Positions 1 to 8,945 of a stretch of 64,000 nt of DNA are shown here, one piece after another. Origin of the DNA: Fodinibacter sp038258215 (GTDB taxonomy: Bacteria; Actinomycetota; Actinomycetes; Actinomycetales; Dermatophilaceae). Numbering within the stretch: position 1 is the stretch's first letter; every line of letters starts with the position of its first letter. Where the stretch lies: positions 87,789 through 151,788 of the forward strand of contig JBBSQC010000003.1 in NCBI GenBank assembly GCA_038258215.1. Reading direction: 5' to 3'. Position numbers and translations under genes: made by a program. A model generated the notes under the pieces. It was not told the DNA's origin. It ran no database searches and saw only the letters and a list, made by a program, of their open reading frames with translations.

Positions 1-1
1 C

Positions 2-61
2 CGGCGGGACGATCTGCAACTACTTCACAACGGAGAGCTCAACAACTGGGAACGAGCATAG
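2..61 (+). other. possible 3' end of a gene cut by the window edge
   Basis: Frame 2 stays open from the window edge to a TAG at 59-61 and gives an Asn/Leu-rich tail ending in WERA. The stretch is visibly less GC-rich than the genes that follow. A second frame is also open, to a TGA near 112-114, so the reading frame is uncertain. No family can be named from about 19 residues. Confidence 0.2.
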
Positions 62-129
62 CGGTCCGGCCCGCGATCCGCAGAACCAGGGCTCGCGCCG
101 AGCGGTCGCGGCGTGACGCACCTCCCTCG

Positions 130-198
130 ACTTCTTGCGCTCCAGCCACACCCATCCCGCCCCTGAGGGACTCTCGCCGTGGCTGGAGCGCAAGAAGT
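130..198. repeat. 20-bp perfect inverted repeat with 29-nt loop
   Basis: Bases 130-149 are the exact reverse complement of 179-198, separated by a 29-nt spacer. It sits between the truncated upstream ORF and the PPOX gene at 220. It could be a terminator for a gene entering from the left, but there is no T-run. It could equally be a remnant of a small palindromic mobile element. Confidence 0.8.
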
Positions 199-219
199 TC
201 GGGTGGGTAGGGTCGGTGG

Positions 220-729
220 ATGGCCGACTCCGCGGGTCCCGACTCCTCGTCCACCTCCGGCCCCGAGGGGAGCCCGCGGGCGCCGCACCCGCTGGCCGCC
301 GCGAAGTACGTCTCCCTGACGACCTTCCGGCGCACCGGCGCGGCGGTGTCCTCGCCGGTGTGGGTCTCCGCCGCGGTCGACGGGTCCGGTCGGCTCGCGA
401 TCATCACGGTCGACGGCACGGGGAAGACGAAGCGCCTGGCGCACACGGACCGTGTCGAGCTGCGGGCCTGCGACATGCGCGGCCGGGTCCCCGACGGCAC
501 CCCCACGTATGCCGGCACCGCCCGGGTCGTGCGCGACGCGGACGACATCGCCGCCGTGCGGGCTGCCGTCGTGGACAAGTACGGCCTCCCGGCGCGCTTC
601 TCGGACCTGGCGGAGAAGGTGACCGGGCTGGTCGGCATCCGCCGGAACCCCAGGGCCGGGATCGTGGTCGACGCCGACACCGAGCCCCTACCCGAGCCGC
701 GCCCCGACCCGTCTCAGCCGGGGTCCTGA
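220..729 (+). CDS. PPOX-class F420/flavin-dependent enzyme, Rv2061-like
   Basis: A 169-residue protein of the split-barrel pyridoxamine-phosphate-oxidase-like (PPOX) fold. These cytoplasmic enzymes bind F420 or FMN and reduce small molecules. After a disordered Ser/Pro-rich head (about 1-25) comes the family core KYVSLTTFRRTG, then PVWVSAAVDG, the strand LAIITVDGTGKTKRLAHTDRV that contacts cofactor phosphate, and a C-terminal AGIVV strand. This order fits the Mycobacterium Rv2061 subgroup as I recall it. The ATG start has only a weak ribosome site. The 3' end overlaps the convergent SRPBCC gene by 16 nt. The substrate cannot be inferred. Confidence 0.75.
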   Translation: MADSAGPDSSSTSGPEGSPRAPHPLAAAKYVSLTTFRRTGAAVSSPVWVSAAVDGSGRLAIITVDGTGKTKRLAHTDRVELRACDMRGRVPDGTPTYAGTARVVRDADDIAAVRAAVVDKYGLPARFSDLAEKVTGLVGIRRNPRAGIVVDADTEPLPEPRPDPSQPGS

Positions 730-1124
730 GCCGCGACGAGGCGCCCGAGGGCCAGTCGCGCCAGCGGCGCGTAGGCCACCGTCACCGGCAGCATCGCGTG
801 CGTCACCAGCCAGGCCCGGCTGCCTCCGGGGGCTGGGTCGACCCCGTGGTCGAAGGCGACCCTCAGCGGTCCGGAGCGCACCCGCCAGGACCAGGTCCGC
901 GCGCTCTCGTCGACGGACACGACGTGGAACACGGCCACCACCCCGCCAACCCCGGTGACCCGCCCGGTGCTGTCGGGGCGAACCACGGCATACGGGTAGT
1001 CCACCTCGCGGATCTGCGGGGACCATGTCGACCAGAGCGCGGGGCGGGTGTAGCGGTCCCACACCGTCTCGGGGTCGGCGGGGCCGCTCGCCGAGAGGTG
1101 GGAGAGGTCGGGGAGCGAGATCAC
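714..1124 (-). CDS. SRPBCC-family protein (polyketide cyclase/START-like)
   Basis: A 136-residue protein of the Bet v1-like SRPBCC fold, which forms a hydrophobic ligand cavity. Typical features are the early ADPETVWDRYTRPALWSTW stretch (helix, then W-S-x-W), later beta-strands with TWSWRVRSGP, and a C-terminal helix starting MLPVTVAYAPLARLALGRL. I chose the GTG at 1124 because GGAGAGG stands 8 nt upstream; a GTG at 1160 would add 12 residues. It converges on the PPOX gene with a short overlap. Substrate or partner unknown. Confidence 0.6.
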   Translation of the reverse strand: MISLPDLSHLSASGPADPETVWDRYTRPALWSTWSPQIREVDYPYAVVRPDSTGRVTGVGGVVAVFHVVSVDESARTWSWRVRSGPLRVAFDHGVDPAPGGSRAWLVTHAMLPVTVAYAPLARLALGRLVAAQDPG

Positions 1125-1212
1125 CGGCCCATCCTCTCCGACATGGGCGCTGGGGCGCACGCCACGTTGGACGGGTGTGGCCGCCTGGCAGGGGAGCGAC
1201 TAGCGTGAGGGG

Positions 1213-2232
1213 GTGAGCCTGCTCCGCACCGACCGTTCCTGGCGGGAGGAGGTGCGCAGCCGGGTGCCGGTGCGCTACCTCCCCCAGACCGCCCCTGACC
1301 ACCTTCGGGGCACCTGGCGAGACGCAAAACCGGGCCGCATCGACCGTTCCCTGCAGGCCGCGCTTCGCAAGCCCACGCACGGGTGGCTCGTGGCCGCCGC
1401 GTCGAGCGACCTGCGCCGCGACCGCACCCTGATCCGCACCCTCGCCGGTCGCGAGGTGGTGCTATGGCGTGACGCCGACGGCTCCGCGCTGGCCGGCCCC
1501 GGCGCCTGCCCCCACCTGGGCGCCCTCCTGCACGACTGCGACGTCGTCTCCGGCACGGTGCTGTGCCGCTGGCACGGCATGCCGCTGGGCCGTGACACCC
1601 AGACGCCGTGGGCCACGTTCGCGGCCCACGACGACGGCGTGCTCGTCTGGGTGCGGCTCGGTCAGGTCGAGGAGGGCGTCCGGCCCACCGACCAGCCCGT
1701 CGTGCCCGTGCGGCCCGCGCCCGAGGAGTCGCTCGCGTCGGTCATCTCGCTCGTCACCACCTGCGAGCCGAGGGACATCATCGCCAACCGGCTCGACCCG
1801 TGGCACGGTGCCTGGCTGCACCCCTACGCCTTCAGCGATCTCTCCGTCGACGACGACGAGTCGACGGAGGACCTCCTGGTGCTCGACGTCGCCTACCGCC
1901 TCGGCCGCACCTTCGCCGTCCCGGTGCGCGCCGAGTTCACCTGCCCCGACTCGCACACGATCATCATGACGATCACCGGTGGTGAGGGAGTGGGGAGCGT
2001 CGTGGAGACGCACGCCACCCCGCTCACCGCCCCCGGCGTGCACCCCGCCCGGACCGTGATGACCGAGGCGGTCGTGGCCACGTCCGACCGCGTGGGTTTC
2101 CGTGTCGCCCAGGGGCTCGCACCCCTGGTGCGCGTCGGCATGCGGGCATCAGCCACCCAGCTGTGGGTCGACGACCTCGAGTACGCGACCCGGCTCTACG
2201 AGATGCGGCTTCGCCCGACCGCCGACCGGTAA
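1213..2232 (+). CDS. Rieske [2Fe-2S] protein of the carotenoid cluster
   Basis: A 339-residue protein with one Rieske centre: Cys99-Pro-His101 and Cys118-x-x-His121 (CPHLG and CRWHG) bind the 2Fe-2S cluster. The rest (about 150-335) is an alpha/beta domain rather than a clear mononuclear-iron oxygenase domain; similar Rieske proteins occur beside actinobacterial crtU and crtT genes. It starts with GTG and converges on crtU with a 37-nt overlap, so both gene ends share DNA. A role in oxidative tailoring of the carotenoid is inference; an electron-transfer role is also possible. Confidence 0.7.
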   Translation: MSLLRTDRSWREEVRSRVPVRYLPQTAPDHLRGTWRDAKPGRIDRSLQAALRKPTHGWLVAAASSDLRRDRTLIRTLAGREVVLWRDADGSALAGPGACPHLGALLHDCDVVSGTVLCRWHGMPLGRDTQTPWATFAAHDDGVLVWVRLGQVEEGVRPTDQPVVPVRPAPEESLASVISLVTTCEPRDIIANRLDPWHGAWLHPYAFSDLSVDDDESTEDLLVLDVAYRLGRTFAVPVRAEFTCPDSHTIIMTITGGEGVGSVVETHATPLTAPGVHPARTVMTEAVVATSDRVGFRVAQGLAPLVRVGMRASATQLWVDDLEYATRLYEMRLRPTADR

Positions 2233-3824
2233 CGCCGGATCCCGCGGCGCAGCGTCCTCGGGACACTCCCCAGGCGCGAGCCCATCGGCACGGACCACAC
2301 CCCGTGCCCGGGCAGTCCCCACGCGGTGAGCAGGCGGTCGGCGGCCAGCCAGCCGGTCGTCGCGGCGCGCTCCATCAGTGCGACCGGCAGGTCGCAGCGC
2401 ACGGCGTCGCCGGCCAGCACGACTCGAGGGTCCGGGGTGGCGACGCCGGGACGCGAGCGCCAGGGCTCGAGGCCCACGAGCACGCAGTCCCGCTGCACCA
2501 GCCACACGTCGTCGACGACGTCCATCGCGGCCGTCTCCGGGTAGATCCGGTGCAGCTCGGCCCGCATCCGTTCGCGGAGCTCGGGCTCGTCGGTGCCCTC
2601 GGGCACGGCATACGCATGCAGCTCCACGACGGAGCCGCCGTGCTCGGTGCTCCAGCGGGTGGCGTGCTCCTCGAAGCGCTCGAGCACCGAGACGTTGTCC
2701 ACCGGGCCGTAGCCGCTGGTGCCGAGGAAGGGCGCCCGGTCGTCGTCGACGAGGTCGGACAACCAGAGTCGCCAGACCGCGAAGGCCGGTGCGGAGCGCA
2801 CCTCGGCGACGCGCTCGCGCCACGCCGCACCCTCGGGCCCCTCGCCACCGACGTCGGGTGAGGAGCCGACGACCCCGCGCAGCCCGACCGGGTCGAGGGC
2901 CAACACGACGGCATCCGCGTCGAGCCACGCCGCCTCATCCTCACCGGGGTGGCCGTGCAGCACGCCGAGGTGGGCGCCGCGGTCGGCGACCGACCGCACC
3001 TCGCGACCGGTGACCACCTCGACGCCGAGCCCGTGGAGGTGACGGCCGAGGGGGGCCCAGAGCGTCGTGTCGTAGTCGTCACCCGGCACGTCGAAGAGCA
3101 GGCCCTCGGAGGAGCCCACAAAGTACATGTGGAACATCGCGACGAGCTCGGCGCCGGAGAAGTCCTCGGGGTCGGCGAAGAAGCTGCGCGCGAAGACCTC
3201 GAGGGCCAGGTGGCGAGCCTCCTCGGGGAAGTCGAGCCGGTCCAGCACGTCGGCCGCACTGACCCCGTCGAGGTCGGAGAAGGTCGTGGGGAAGTCGACG
3301 TCGAGCAACCCCAGCGCCTGCTCGACGTCGACGGCGGCGAGACCGGCCAGGTCGAAGCTGGGGCTGCGGGCGACGAATGCCGCGAGATTCCACGGCGGGG
3401 TGCGGGGGATGCCGGAGAAGGAGTCCCGCCCACCCCCCGCGCGGACCAGCGGGTAGTCGGCCAGGGGGCGGAGCCGGCTCATCGTGGGGTCGGTGCGGGA
3501 GAGGACTGCCCGGAGGTTGTAGTACTGACGGAAGAACGCGTGGAAGCCGCGGCTCATCACGCTGTCGCTGCCGTCGGCGAGAGTGATCGGCCAGGCGCGC
3601 ACCCGCCCCCCGAGGCGGTCCTCACGTTCGAGCACCGTGACCCGCACGCCGCGCTCGGCCAGCGCCAGGGCGGAGGTCAGGCCGGCGATGCCGCCACCGA
3701 CCACGACCACGTGCCGCTGCGACGGAGGGCGCGACGCCGCGTCGCGCTCGGCTGCCGGTGGCGGATGGAAGACCGCCCGGGGGTCCTGGCCCGGCCGCCA
3801 GGTGCGCGCGGTGCGGGGCGTCAC
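2196..3824 (-). CDS. crtU: CrtU-like FAD-dependent carotene desaturase/methyltransferase
   Basis: A 542-residue flavoprotein. The dinucleotide fold VVVVGGGIAGLTSALALAE lies at about residues 38-56, followed by VLEREDRLGGRV and the MSRGFHAFFRQYYNLR stretch that I know from CrtU (beta-carotene desaturase/methylase, isorenieratene synthase). A second FAD signature, VVLAGDAVRCDLPVALMERA, lies near the C-terminus. CrtU-type enzymes aromatise beta-ionone rings with methyl shifts. The GTG start overlaps the stop of the upstream methyltransferase gene by GTGA, so translation is probably coupled. No lycopene cyclase gene is visible in the window, so the true substrate is uncertain. Confidence 0.75.
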   Translation of the reverse strand: MTPRTARTWRPGQDPRAVFHPPPAAERDAASRPPSQRHVVVVGGGIAGLTSALALAERGVRVTVLEREDRLGGRVRAWPITLADGSDSVMSRGFHAFFRQYYNLRAVLSRTDPTMSRLRPLADYPLVRAGGGRDSFSGIPRTPPWNLAAFVARSPSFDLAGLAAVDVEQALGLLDVDFPTTFSDLDGVSAADVLDRLDFPEEARHLALEVFARSFFADPEDFSGAELVAMFHMYFVGSSEGLLFDVPGDDYDTTLWAPLGRHLHGLGVEVVTGREVRSVADRGAHLGVLHGHPGEDEAAWLDADAVVLALDPVGLRGVVGSSPDVGGEGPEGAAWRERVAEVRSAPAFAVWRLWLSDLVDDDRAPFLGTSGYGPVDNVSVLERFEEHATRWSTEHGGSVVELHAYAVPEGTDEPELRERMRAELHRIYPETAAMDVVDDVWLVQRDCVLVGLEPWRSRPGVATPDPRVVLAGDAVRCDLPVALMERAATTGWLAADRLLTAWGLPGHGVWSVPMGSRLGSVPRTLRRGIRRYRSAVGRSRIS

Positions 3825-4594
3825 GCCGGCTTGGTCCCGACGACGGTGTGCACGAGACCGGACTGGACCCCGGGGTAGGTGCGGTGCCGCACGCCCACGA
3901 GGCCCTCGTCGAGCATCCGGTCGCAGATCCGCTGCACGGAGTCGAAGTCGCGCACGCTGCGGTAGAGGTAGCGGTGCAGCTCGACGTCGCTGCGCTTGAC
4001 GACGGCGAGCGGGATGACGATGGCGTGGACCATCACCGCCCACGTGGCCCGGGCCCGGGCACTCCCGGCCACGGAGTAGTCGTGCACGACGAGGCCGCCC
4101 CCGGGCGCGAGCACCCGCACCATCTCGGTGGCGAGCTTGGCCCGGTCGGGGACGTTGCGCAGCAGGTAGGAGGCGAGGATGCCGTCCACCGAGGCCGTCG
4201 GCACGGTGGCCAGGTGGGCCACCGCGTCGGAGACGACGAAGTCGGTGCCCGGCGCCCAGGCCTTGCGGCGGGCCTCCTCGACCATGCCGGTGGAGGCGTC
4301 GACGCCGATGATCGCGAGCCGGTCCGCGGCGCGACCCGCGTCGATCCAGGCCTCGCGCACCGCGGCGGTGGAGGCACCCGAGCCACACCCGAGGTCGAGA
4401 AGGGTGTGCGTGCCGCCCGGGCCGTCAGCGGGGCCGGTCGGGGTCGGGATGGTCTCGACCAGCGCCTCGGCGGCTCCCCGGAGCTGGGCGTGGTAGCCCG
4501 GCGAGAGCCCGACCATCGAGTCGTAGGTGGGGGCGGCGCGGTCGAAGGCGTCGGCGAGCACCCACTCGTCGTTGTCGGTTGCCGTGGGCGTCAT
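3821..4594 (-). CDS. class I SAM-dependent methyltransferase (CrtT/UbiE-like)
   Basis: A 257-residue methyltransferase with the SAM-binding loop LLDLGCGSGASTAAVREA, acidic motif IIGVDAS, and FVVSDAVAHLATVPTASVDG. The ATG at 4594 is chosen because GAGGAG lies 8 nt upstream; a longer reading back to 4657 has no such site. It sits between crtB-idi (71-nt gap) and crtU (GTGA overlap). That position fits methylation of a carotenoid end group or of a quinone-like substrate. The CrtT-like label rests mainly on position. Confidence 0.65.
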   Translation of the reverse strand: MTPTATDNDEWVLADAFDRAAPTYDSMVGLSPGYHAQLRGAAEALVETIPTPTGPADGPGGTHTLLDLGCGSGASTAAVREAWIDAGRAADRLAIIGVDASTGMVEEARRKAWAPGTDFVVSDAVAHLATVPTASVDGILASYLLRNVPDRAKLATEMVRVLAPGGGLVVHDYSVAGSARARATWAVMVHAIVIPLAVVKRSDVELHRYLYRSVRDFDSVQRICDRMLDEGLVGVRHRTYPGVQSGLVHTVVGTKPA

Positions 4595-4665
4595 CGTGTC
4601 TCCTCGGTGGTGGGCCGTGCCCGAGGGTCCCGGCCCACGGTCGTCCTGGCTGATCATGCCGTGCC

Positions 4666-6177
4666 TCAGGCCACCTCGATGCGCTCACCGAGCGCGGCGG
4701 CCGGGGGCAGGTCCTCACGTCGACCCGCCGGCCAGTGCTGCGGGTCCGCGCCGAGAGCGGTCAGCTGCGACACCTGCTCGGCGCACCACGGTGAGACCAC
4801 GCGGGCGCCGGTGAGCACCTCGTCGCTGAAGCGGCCCCACGCGACCCACTCGGCGGCATCGACCTCATCGGGGTCGGGCGTCAGCGTCGGCTGGTCGACC
4901 CACCCCACGAACACGGGGCACCGCTCGTGCTCGACGAGCCCGTTCATGGTGGCCCGGTAGCCGAACGCGGGAAGCACCAGCCTCAGGTCGCCGACCTCCA
5001 CCCCGAGCTCGCTGCCCACCCTGCGGCGGACCGCCTCGGCGAGGTCCTCACCCGGATGGGGGTGCCCGCACGCGGCGTTGGTCACCACGCCGGGGAAGCT
5101 CGGCTTGCTGGCCGCCCTCGTCGTGACGAGCACCCGACCCTCGCTGTCGAAGAGGTAGCAGGAGAAGGCCAGGTGCAGTGGCGTGTCGTCGTGGTGGACG
5201 GCCGACTTGGGCGCGTGGCCGATGGCCGCGCCGGACGGGTCGAGCAGCACCACGGGGTCGTCGGCCACCCATCCGGCATCCTCGCGACGGGCGGCGCGAT
5301 CGGCCAGCACCCGCCGCATCGGCTCCCTGGACAGGACCATCCGGGTCGCCAGGGCTGCCTTGTTGATCGTCGGGACCCGCGCCCGGGAGTCGAACACGTC
5401 GTAGTCGGCGGCCTCGATGCGCTCGAGGATGCGGGCGTAGAGCACGCGAGCCGTGGCCACGCACCGCCTCGACGCCGGCGGGAGGGCGGGGATGCCGTCG
5501 TCAGCCTCTCGGTAGAGACGACGGTTGCGCTCGATCTCGAAGGCCATCAGGGCGCGCCACTCGGCGGTGGCGGCCCGGGCGTGCGGGTCGGCGCCGAAGC
5601 GGCGGATGTCCTCCTGCGGCACGTAGACCCGGCCGCGGTCGAGGTCCTCACCGACGTCGCGCAGGAAGTTCGTCAGCTGGAAGGCCAGGCCCAGGCTGCG
5701 GGCCGGTGCCACGGCATCCGTCCCCGGGCGCAGCACCGGGAGCATCATCTCGCCGATGACCGCGGCGCTGCCGTCCATGTAGTCGAGCAGGTCGGCCCAC
5801 GTGTCGTAGGTCGTGCGGGTGAGGTCGGTGCGCATGGCCCGGAAGAACCGCTCGAAGCACTCCTGCTCGATGCCGCACTCGCGCACCGTGGTCTCGACGG
5901 CGGCCATGATCGGGTCGCTGGAGCCACGCTCGGCCAGGGCGATCCAGAACGACTCCTCGAACGCCGTGAGCTCGGCTGCGGTCTGCGCGCCCGGCTGGGG
6001 GCCGGCGAGGTCGACGATGTCGTCGGCCAAGCGCGCGAGGGTGTAGACGGCGTGCACGTGCCGGCGCGAGGTTGCCGGAAGCAGCCGAGCGCCCCAGTAG
6101 TAGGTCGTCCCGTGCTCGCGCGTCACCGCCGCGCAGCGGGCGTAGCCCGCCGCCAGGACCGCGGGGTCACTGCTCAC
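4666..6177 (-). CDS. crtB-idi: phytoene synthase fused to isopentenyl-diphosphate isomerase
   Basis: One uninterrupted 503-residue ORF holds two enzymes. Residues about 1-300 are a squalene/phytoene synthase with both Asp-rich motifs, DDIVD (52-56) and DVGED (174-178), joining two GGPP molecules. Residues about 303-475 are a complete type I IPP isomerase of the Nudix fold. By alignment from memory to E. coli Idi, the metal ligands His328, His335, His372, Glu416 and Glu418 are kept, as are the catalytic Cys370 (AACGHP) and Glu418 (VEHERCPVF). The GTG start overlaps the crtI stop by GTGA. The fusion would couple IPP/DMAPP balance to the first carotenoid step. Confidence 0.85.
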   Translation of the reverse strand: MSSDPAVLAAGYARCAAVTREHGTTYYWGARLLPATSRRHVHAVYTLARLADDIVDLAGPQPGAQTAAELTAFEESFWIALAERGSSDPIMAAVETTVRECGIEQECFERFFRAMRTDLTRTTYDTWADLLDYMDGSAAVIGEMMLPVLRPGTDAVAPARSLGLAFQLTNFLRDVGEDLDRGRVYVPQEDIRRFGADPHARAATAEWRALMAFEIERNRRLYREADDGIPALPPASRRCVATARVLYARILERIEAADYDVFDSRARVPTINKAALATRMVLSREPMRRVLADRAARREDAGWVADDPVVLLDPSGAAIGHAPKSAVHHDDTPLHLAFSCYLFDSEGRVLVTTRAASKPSFPGVVTNAACGHPHPGEDLAEAVRRRVGSELGVEVGDLRLVLPAFGYRATMNGLVEHERCPVFVGWVDQPTLTPDPDEVDAAEWVAWGRFSDEVLTGARVVSPWCAEQVSQLTALGADPQHWPAGRREDLPPAAALGERIEVA

Positions 6178-7673
6178 CGGGCGACCACCGCGGGGGTCGG
6201 TCGCGCGTGGCCCGCGAACTCCTGCACCCGCTGGGCGGCGAGCTTGCCGCTGATGAGGACCATCGGGATGCCGACCCCCGGCGTGGTGCCCGAGCCGGCG
6301 AAGACCAGGCCGGGGACCCGCCGGTCGACGTTCGAGGGCCGGAACGGCCCCGACTGGCCGAACGTGTGCGCGAGCGCGAAGGGCGTGCCGAGGTGCATCC
6401 CCTGAGCCTGCCACTCCTGCGGGGTGACGAGGTGCTCGGCCCGGATGTCGGAGGGGTAGCCGTTGGCCTCGAGGAACGCGAGGAGCCGCTCGCGCATCGG
6501 GCCGGACTCGCGCGACCAGTCCAGCGAGGAGCCGAGGTGCGGTACCGGTTCGAGGACGTACATCGCCGTGGAGCCGTCGGGCGCGGCGGTCGGGTCGGAG
6601 ACGGTCGGCACGGTGACCAGCCGTGACGGGTCGGGCATGAGCTCGCCGCGGTCGATGAGGGCCTCGAAGGCCCCGTCCCAGTCGCGGCCGAAGTGGATGT
6701 TGTGGTGGCGCACCTCGGGGCCGGGGCGGCCCTGGGCTCCGACGTGCCAGACGACCGCGGACGGTGAGTAGGAGCCGGTGCGCACGGTGCGCGGTGCGGA
6801 GACCTCGGGCAGGAGGCGGTCGTAGGCGACGGGCAGGTCGAGGGTGCAGACCACGGCGTCGGCGGAGAGCCGCTCGCCGTCGACGGTCTCCACGCCCGCC
6901 ACGGCGCCGTCCGAGCGCTGGAGCACCTGGCGCACCGAGACGCCGAGGTGGATCCTCGCGCCGGCGTCACGCAGCGCCTGCTCCATCGCGCGCGGCACCG
7001 CGTGCATCCCGCCCTCGGGGTAGAAGACCCCGCGCACGGAGTCCATGTAGGTGATCACCGCGAAGACGGCGCGGGCCTTGGCGGGCGCCACCCCGGCATA
7101 CAGGGCCTGGAAGCTGAAGATCTTGGTGAGGCGGTCGTCGGTGAAGAACCGCGAGACCGCCGGGTCGAGCGCCCGCAGTCCCCCGAGTCGGAGGAGGGAG
7201 AGGGCCTTGCCGGGAGAGCGCAGCAGGTCCAGCGGCGAGGTGTAGTTCGAGTCGATGAAGGTGTCGAACTCGACCTCGTAGAGCTCCTTGAGCCAGGCGA
7301 GGAAGCGGTCGAAGCCCCGCGCGTCCTGCTCACCGATCTTCGTGCGGATCTCCTCGCGGAGGTCGGCCATGTCGGCGCGGATGTGCAGCTCGCCACCGTC
7401 GGGGTAGACGGCGCGGTAGGCCGGGTCGAGGCGGCGCATCGAGATCAGGGCGTCCGGGTCACCGCCCGCCGCGCGGATCGGCTCGTGCAGCAGCTCGGGC
7501 ATGGTCATGACGACCGGGCCGGTGTCGAAGCGGAAGCCGTTGTCGCGCAACGTCCCTGCTCGACCTCCGACGATCTGTTCCCGCTCGAGCACCGTGACGT
7601 CATGACCCATCCCGACCAGGTGGCACGCCGCGGAGAGGCCGGAGAGGCCGGCGCCGACGACGATGACCCTCAC
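6174..7673 (-). CDS. crtI: phytoene desaturase
   Basis: A 499-residue CrtI-type desaturase. The N-terminal FAD fold is VIVVGAGLSGLSAACHL (residues 3-19) with VTVLEREQIVGGRAGT just after. The middle holds the family stretches GFRFDTGPVVMTMPELL and VFYPEGGMHAVPRAM. The C-terminal signature LVFAGSGTTPGVGIPMVL closes the FAD site. It should introduce several double bonds into phytoene at the membrane, giving lycopene or a related polyene. The GTG start overlaps the crtE stop by GTGA, and its own stop overlaps the crtB-idi start the same way, so the operon is translationally chained. Confidence 0.9.
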   Translation of the reverse strand: MRVIVVGAGLSGLSAACHLVGMGHDVTVLEREQIVGGRAGTLRDNGFRFDTGPVVMTMPELLHEPIRAAGGDPDALISMRRLDPAYRAVYPDGGELHIRADMADLREEIRTKIGEQDARGFDRFLAWLKELYEVEFDTFIDSNYTSPLDLLRSPGKALSLLRLGGLRALDPAVSRFFTDDRLTKIFSFQALYAGVAPAKARAVFAVITYMDSVRGVFYPEGGMHAVPRAMEQALRDAGARIHLGVSVRQVLQRSDGAVAGVETVDGERLSADAVVCTLDLPVAYDRLLPEVSAPRTVRTGSYSPSAVVWHVGAQGRPGPEVRHHNIHFGRDWDGAFEALIDRGELMPDPSRLVTVPTVSDPTAAPDGSTAMYVLEPVPHLGSSLDWSRESGPMRERLLAFLEANGYPSDIRAEHLVTPQEWQAQGMHLGTPFALAHTFGQSGPFRPSNVDRRVPGLVFAGSGTTPGVGIPMVLISGKLAAQRVQEFAGHARPTPAVVAR

Positions 7674-8782
7674 GAGTGCCGCCAGGCGATGGTGTCGGCC
7701 AGGTGGCGGAGGGCGGCGTCGGCCTCCGCGGGCACGTCGAGGTCGTCCAGGACGTCGTGGGCCCGGCCCACCAGCTCCGAGATGACGTCCTCGGCGCGGT
7801 CCCGCACGCCCGCGTCGAGCATGGCCTGCTGGAGGTCCGCGACCCGTGCGCCGTCGAGCTGACCTGCATCGCAGGCCGCCAGCAGCGTTCGCGCCGAACG
7901 GGGCAGGAGCTCCTCGGCCCAGGTGAGCAGCACGGTGGGCTTGCCGGAGCGCAGGTCGTCCCCGGCCGGCTTGCCGGTGACCCGCGGGTCCCCCCAGGAC
8001 CCGAGGACGTCGTCGCGCACGGCGAATGCGTCCCCGACGAGGTCACCCCACGCCTCGAGCCGGCTGACGAGCCCCTCGGCGGCGCCGCCGACGAGGGCCC
8101 CGAGCTGAAGCGGTCGGGTGATCGTGTAGCGGCCGCTCTTGAAGCGGGCGATCTGGAGGGACGTCTCCAGGTGACGACGGCGGCCGGCGGTGTGGGTGAC
8201 ATCGAGGAGCTGGCCCTCGACGAGCTCGACAGCCATGACCCGCCACTGCGCGCGCACCCTCCGCCGGGTCGGGGCCACCAGCAGGGTCGCCTCGCTCAGC
8301 GCGAGGTCGGACACCAGGGTCGCCACGCTGTCACCGAACAGCTCGTCGTCGCCCAGCCCCGACACCGAGCGGTGTCGCTCCGCCGCCACCGTGTGCAGCG
8401 TGGGCAGCCCGCGGCGGGAGTCGGAGCGGTCCATCACGTCGTCCTGCACGAGGGCGAAGAGGTGGAGCAGCTCGAGCGCCGCGCCGATCCGCACGAGGTG
8501 CTCGTGGGTGCCCGGCGCCTCCCCGGCGAGCACCCAGCCCCAGTGTGCGAGCACGGGCCGCAGCCGCTTGCCGTGGTTGCGGGTGCGGGTGGCGAGCTCG
8601 GCGACGAGGTCGACGTTCAACGGACCCGCGGTCGCTCCCAGCGTCGCCCCCGACGTCTCGAGGACCTCGCCGAGCTCGCCGAACGTCGCGTCGAGGAGGG
8701 CGTCGACCTCGAGCAAGGTCGACTGCGCCGGCCCCGACCGGCTGGGGGCGTCGAGGGCTGCAGGGGCAACCTCGGCACTCAT
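7670..8782 (-). CDS. crtE: geranylgeranyl diphosphate synthase
   Basis: A 370-residue trans-polyprenyl synthase. GKRLRP (71-76) binds IPP. The first Asp-rich motif is DDVMD (114-118), followed by RSDSRRG. The second is RDDVLGSWGD (256-265), the DDxxG variant common in actinobacteria. It makes the C20 precursor for phytoene synthase. It is the first gene of the minus-strand carotenoid operon. The ATG at 8782 is preceded by a GAGG-like site, and the promoter should lie in the 163-nt divergent gap upstream. Chain length (C20) is inferred from the cluster, not from the sequence. Confidence 0.85.
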   Translation of the reverse strand: MSAEVAPAALDAPSRSGPAQSTLLEVDALLDATFGELGEVLETSGATLGATAGPLNVDLVAELATRTRNHGKRLRPVLAHWGWVLAGEAPGTHEHLVRIGAALELLHLFALVQDDVMDRSDSRRGLPTLHTVAAERHRSVSGLGDDELFGDSVATLVSDLALSEATLLVAPTRRRVRAQWRVMAVELVEGQLLDVTHTAGRRRHLETSLQIARFKSGRYTITRPLQLGALVGGAAEGLVSRLEAWGDLVGDAFAVRDDVLGSWGDPRVTGKPAGDDLRSGKPTVLLTWAEELLPRSARTLLAACDAGQLDGARVADLQQAMLDAGVRDRAEDVISELVGRAHDVLDDLDVPAEADAALRHLADTIAWRHS

Positions 8783-8945
8783 GACTGACCTGCCTCACGT
8801 CTCGTTTCGTGTGGGGCGATTACACCAGACACTTCCTGCCCCGTCCCCACGGCGGATGCAGCACGCGGCCACAACCTTCGACGAACCCTGTGCACAGCGG
8901 TGGTGGACTCCTGTGGATGAGGACCCCGCCACCTAGCATTCCACG
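8783..8945. promoter_or_regulatory. divergent promoter region of the carotenoid locus
   Basis: This 163-nt gap separates crtE (leftward) from the FAD oxidoreductase and photolyase-like genes (rightward), so it must carry both promoters. I see no clear palindromic operator. In related bacteria such loci are often light-controlled through MerR-type LitR/CarH, but no such regulator gene is in this window. Confidence 0.35.
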
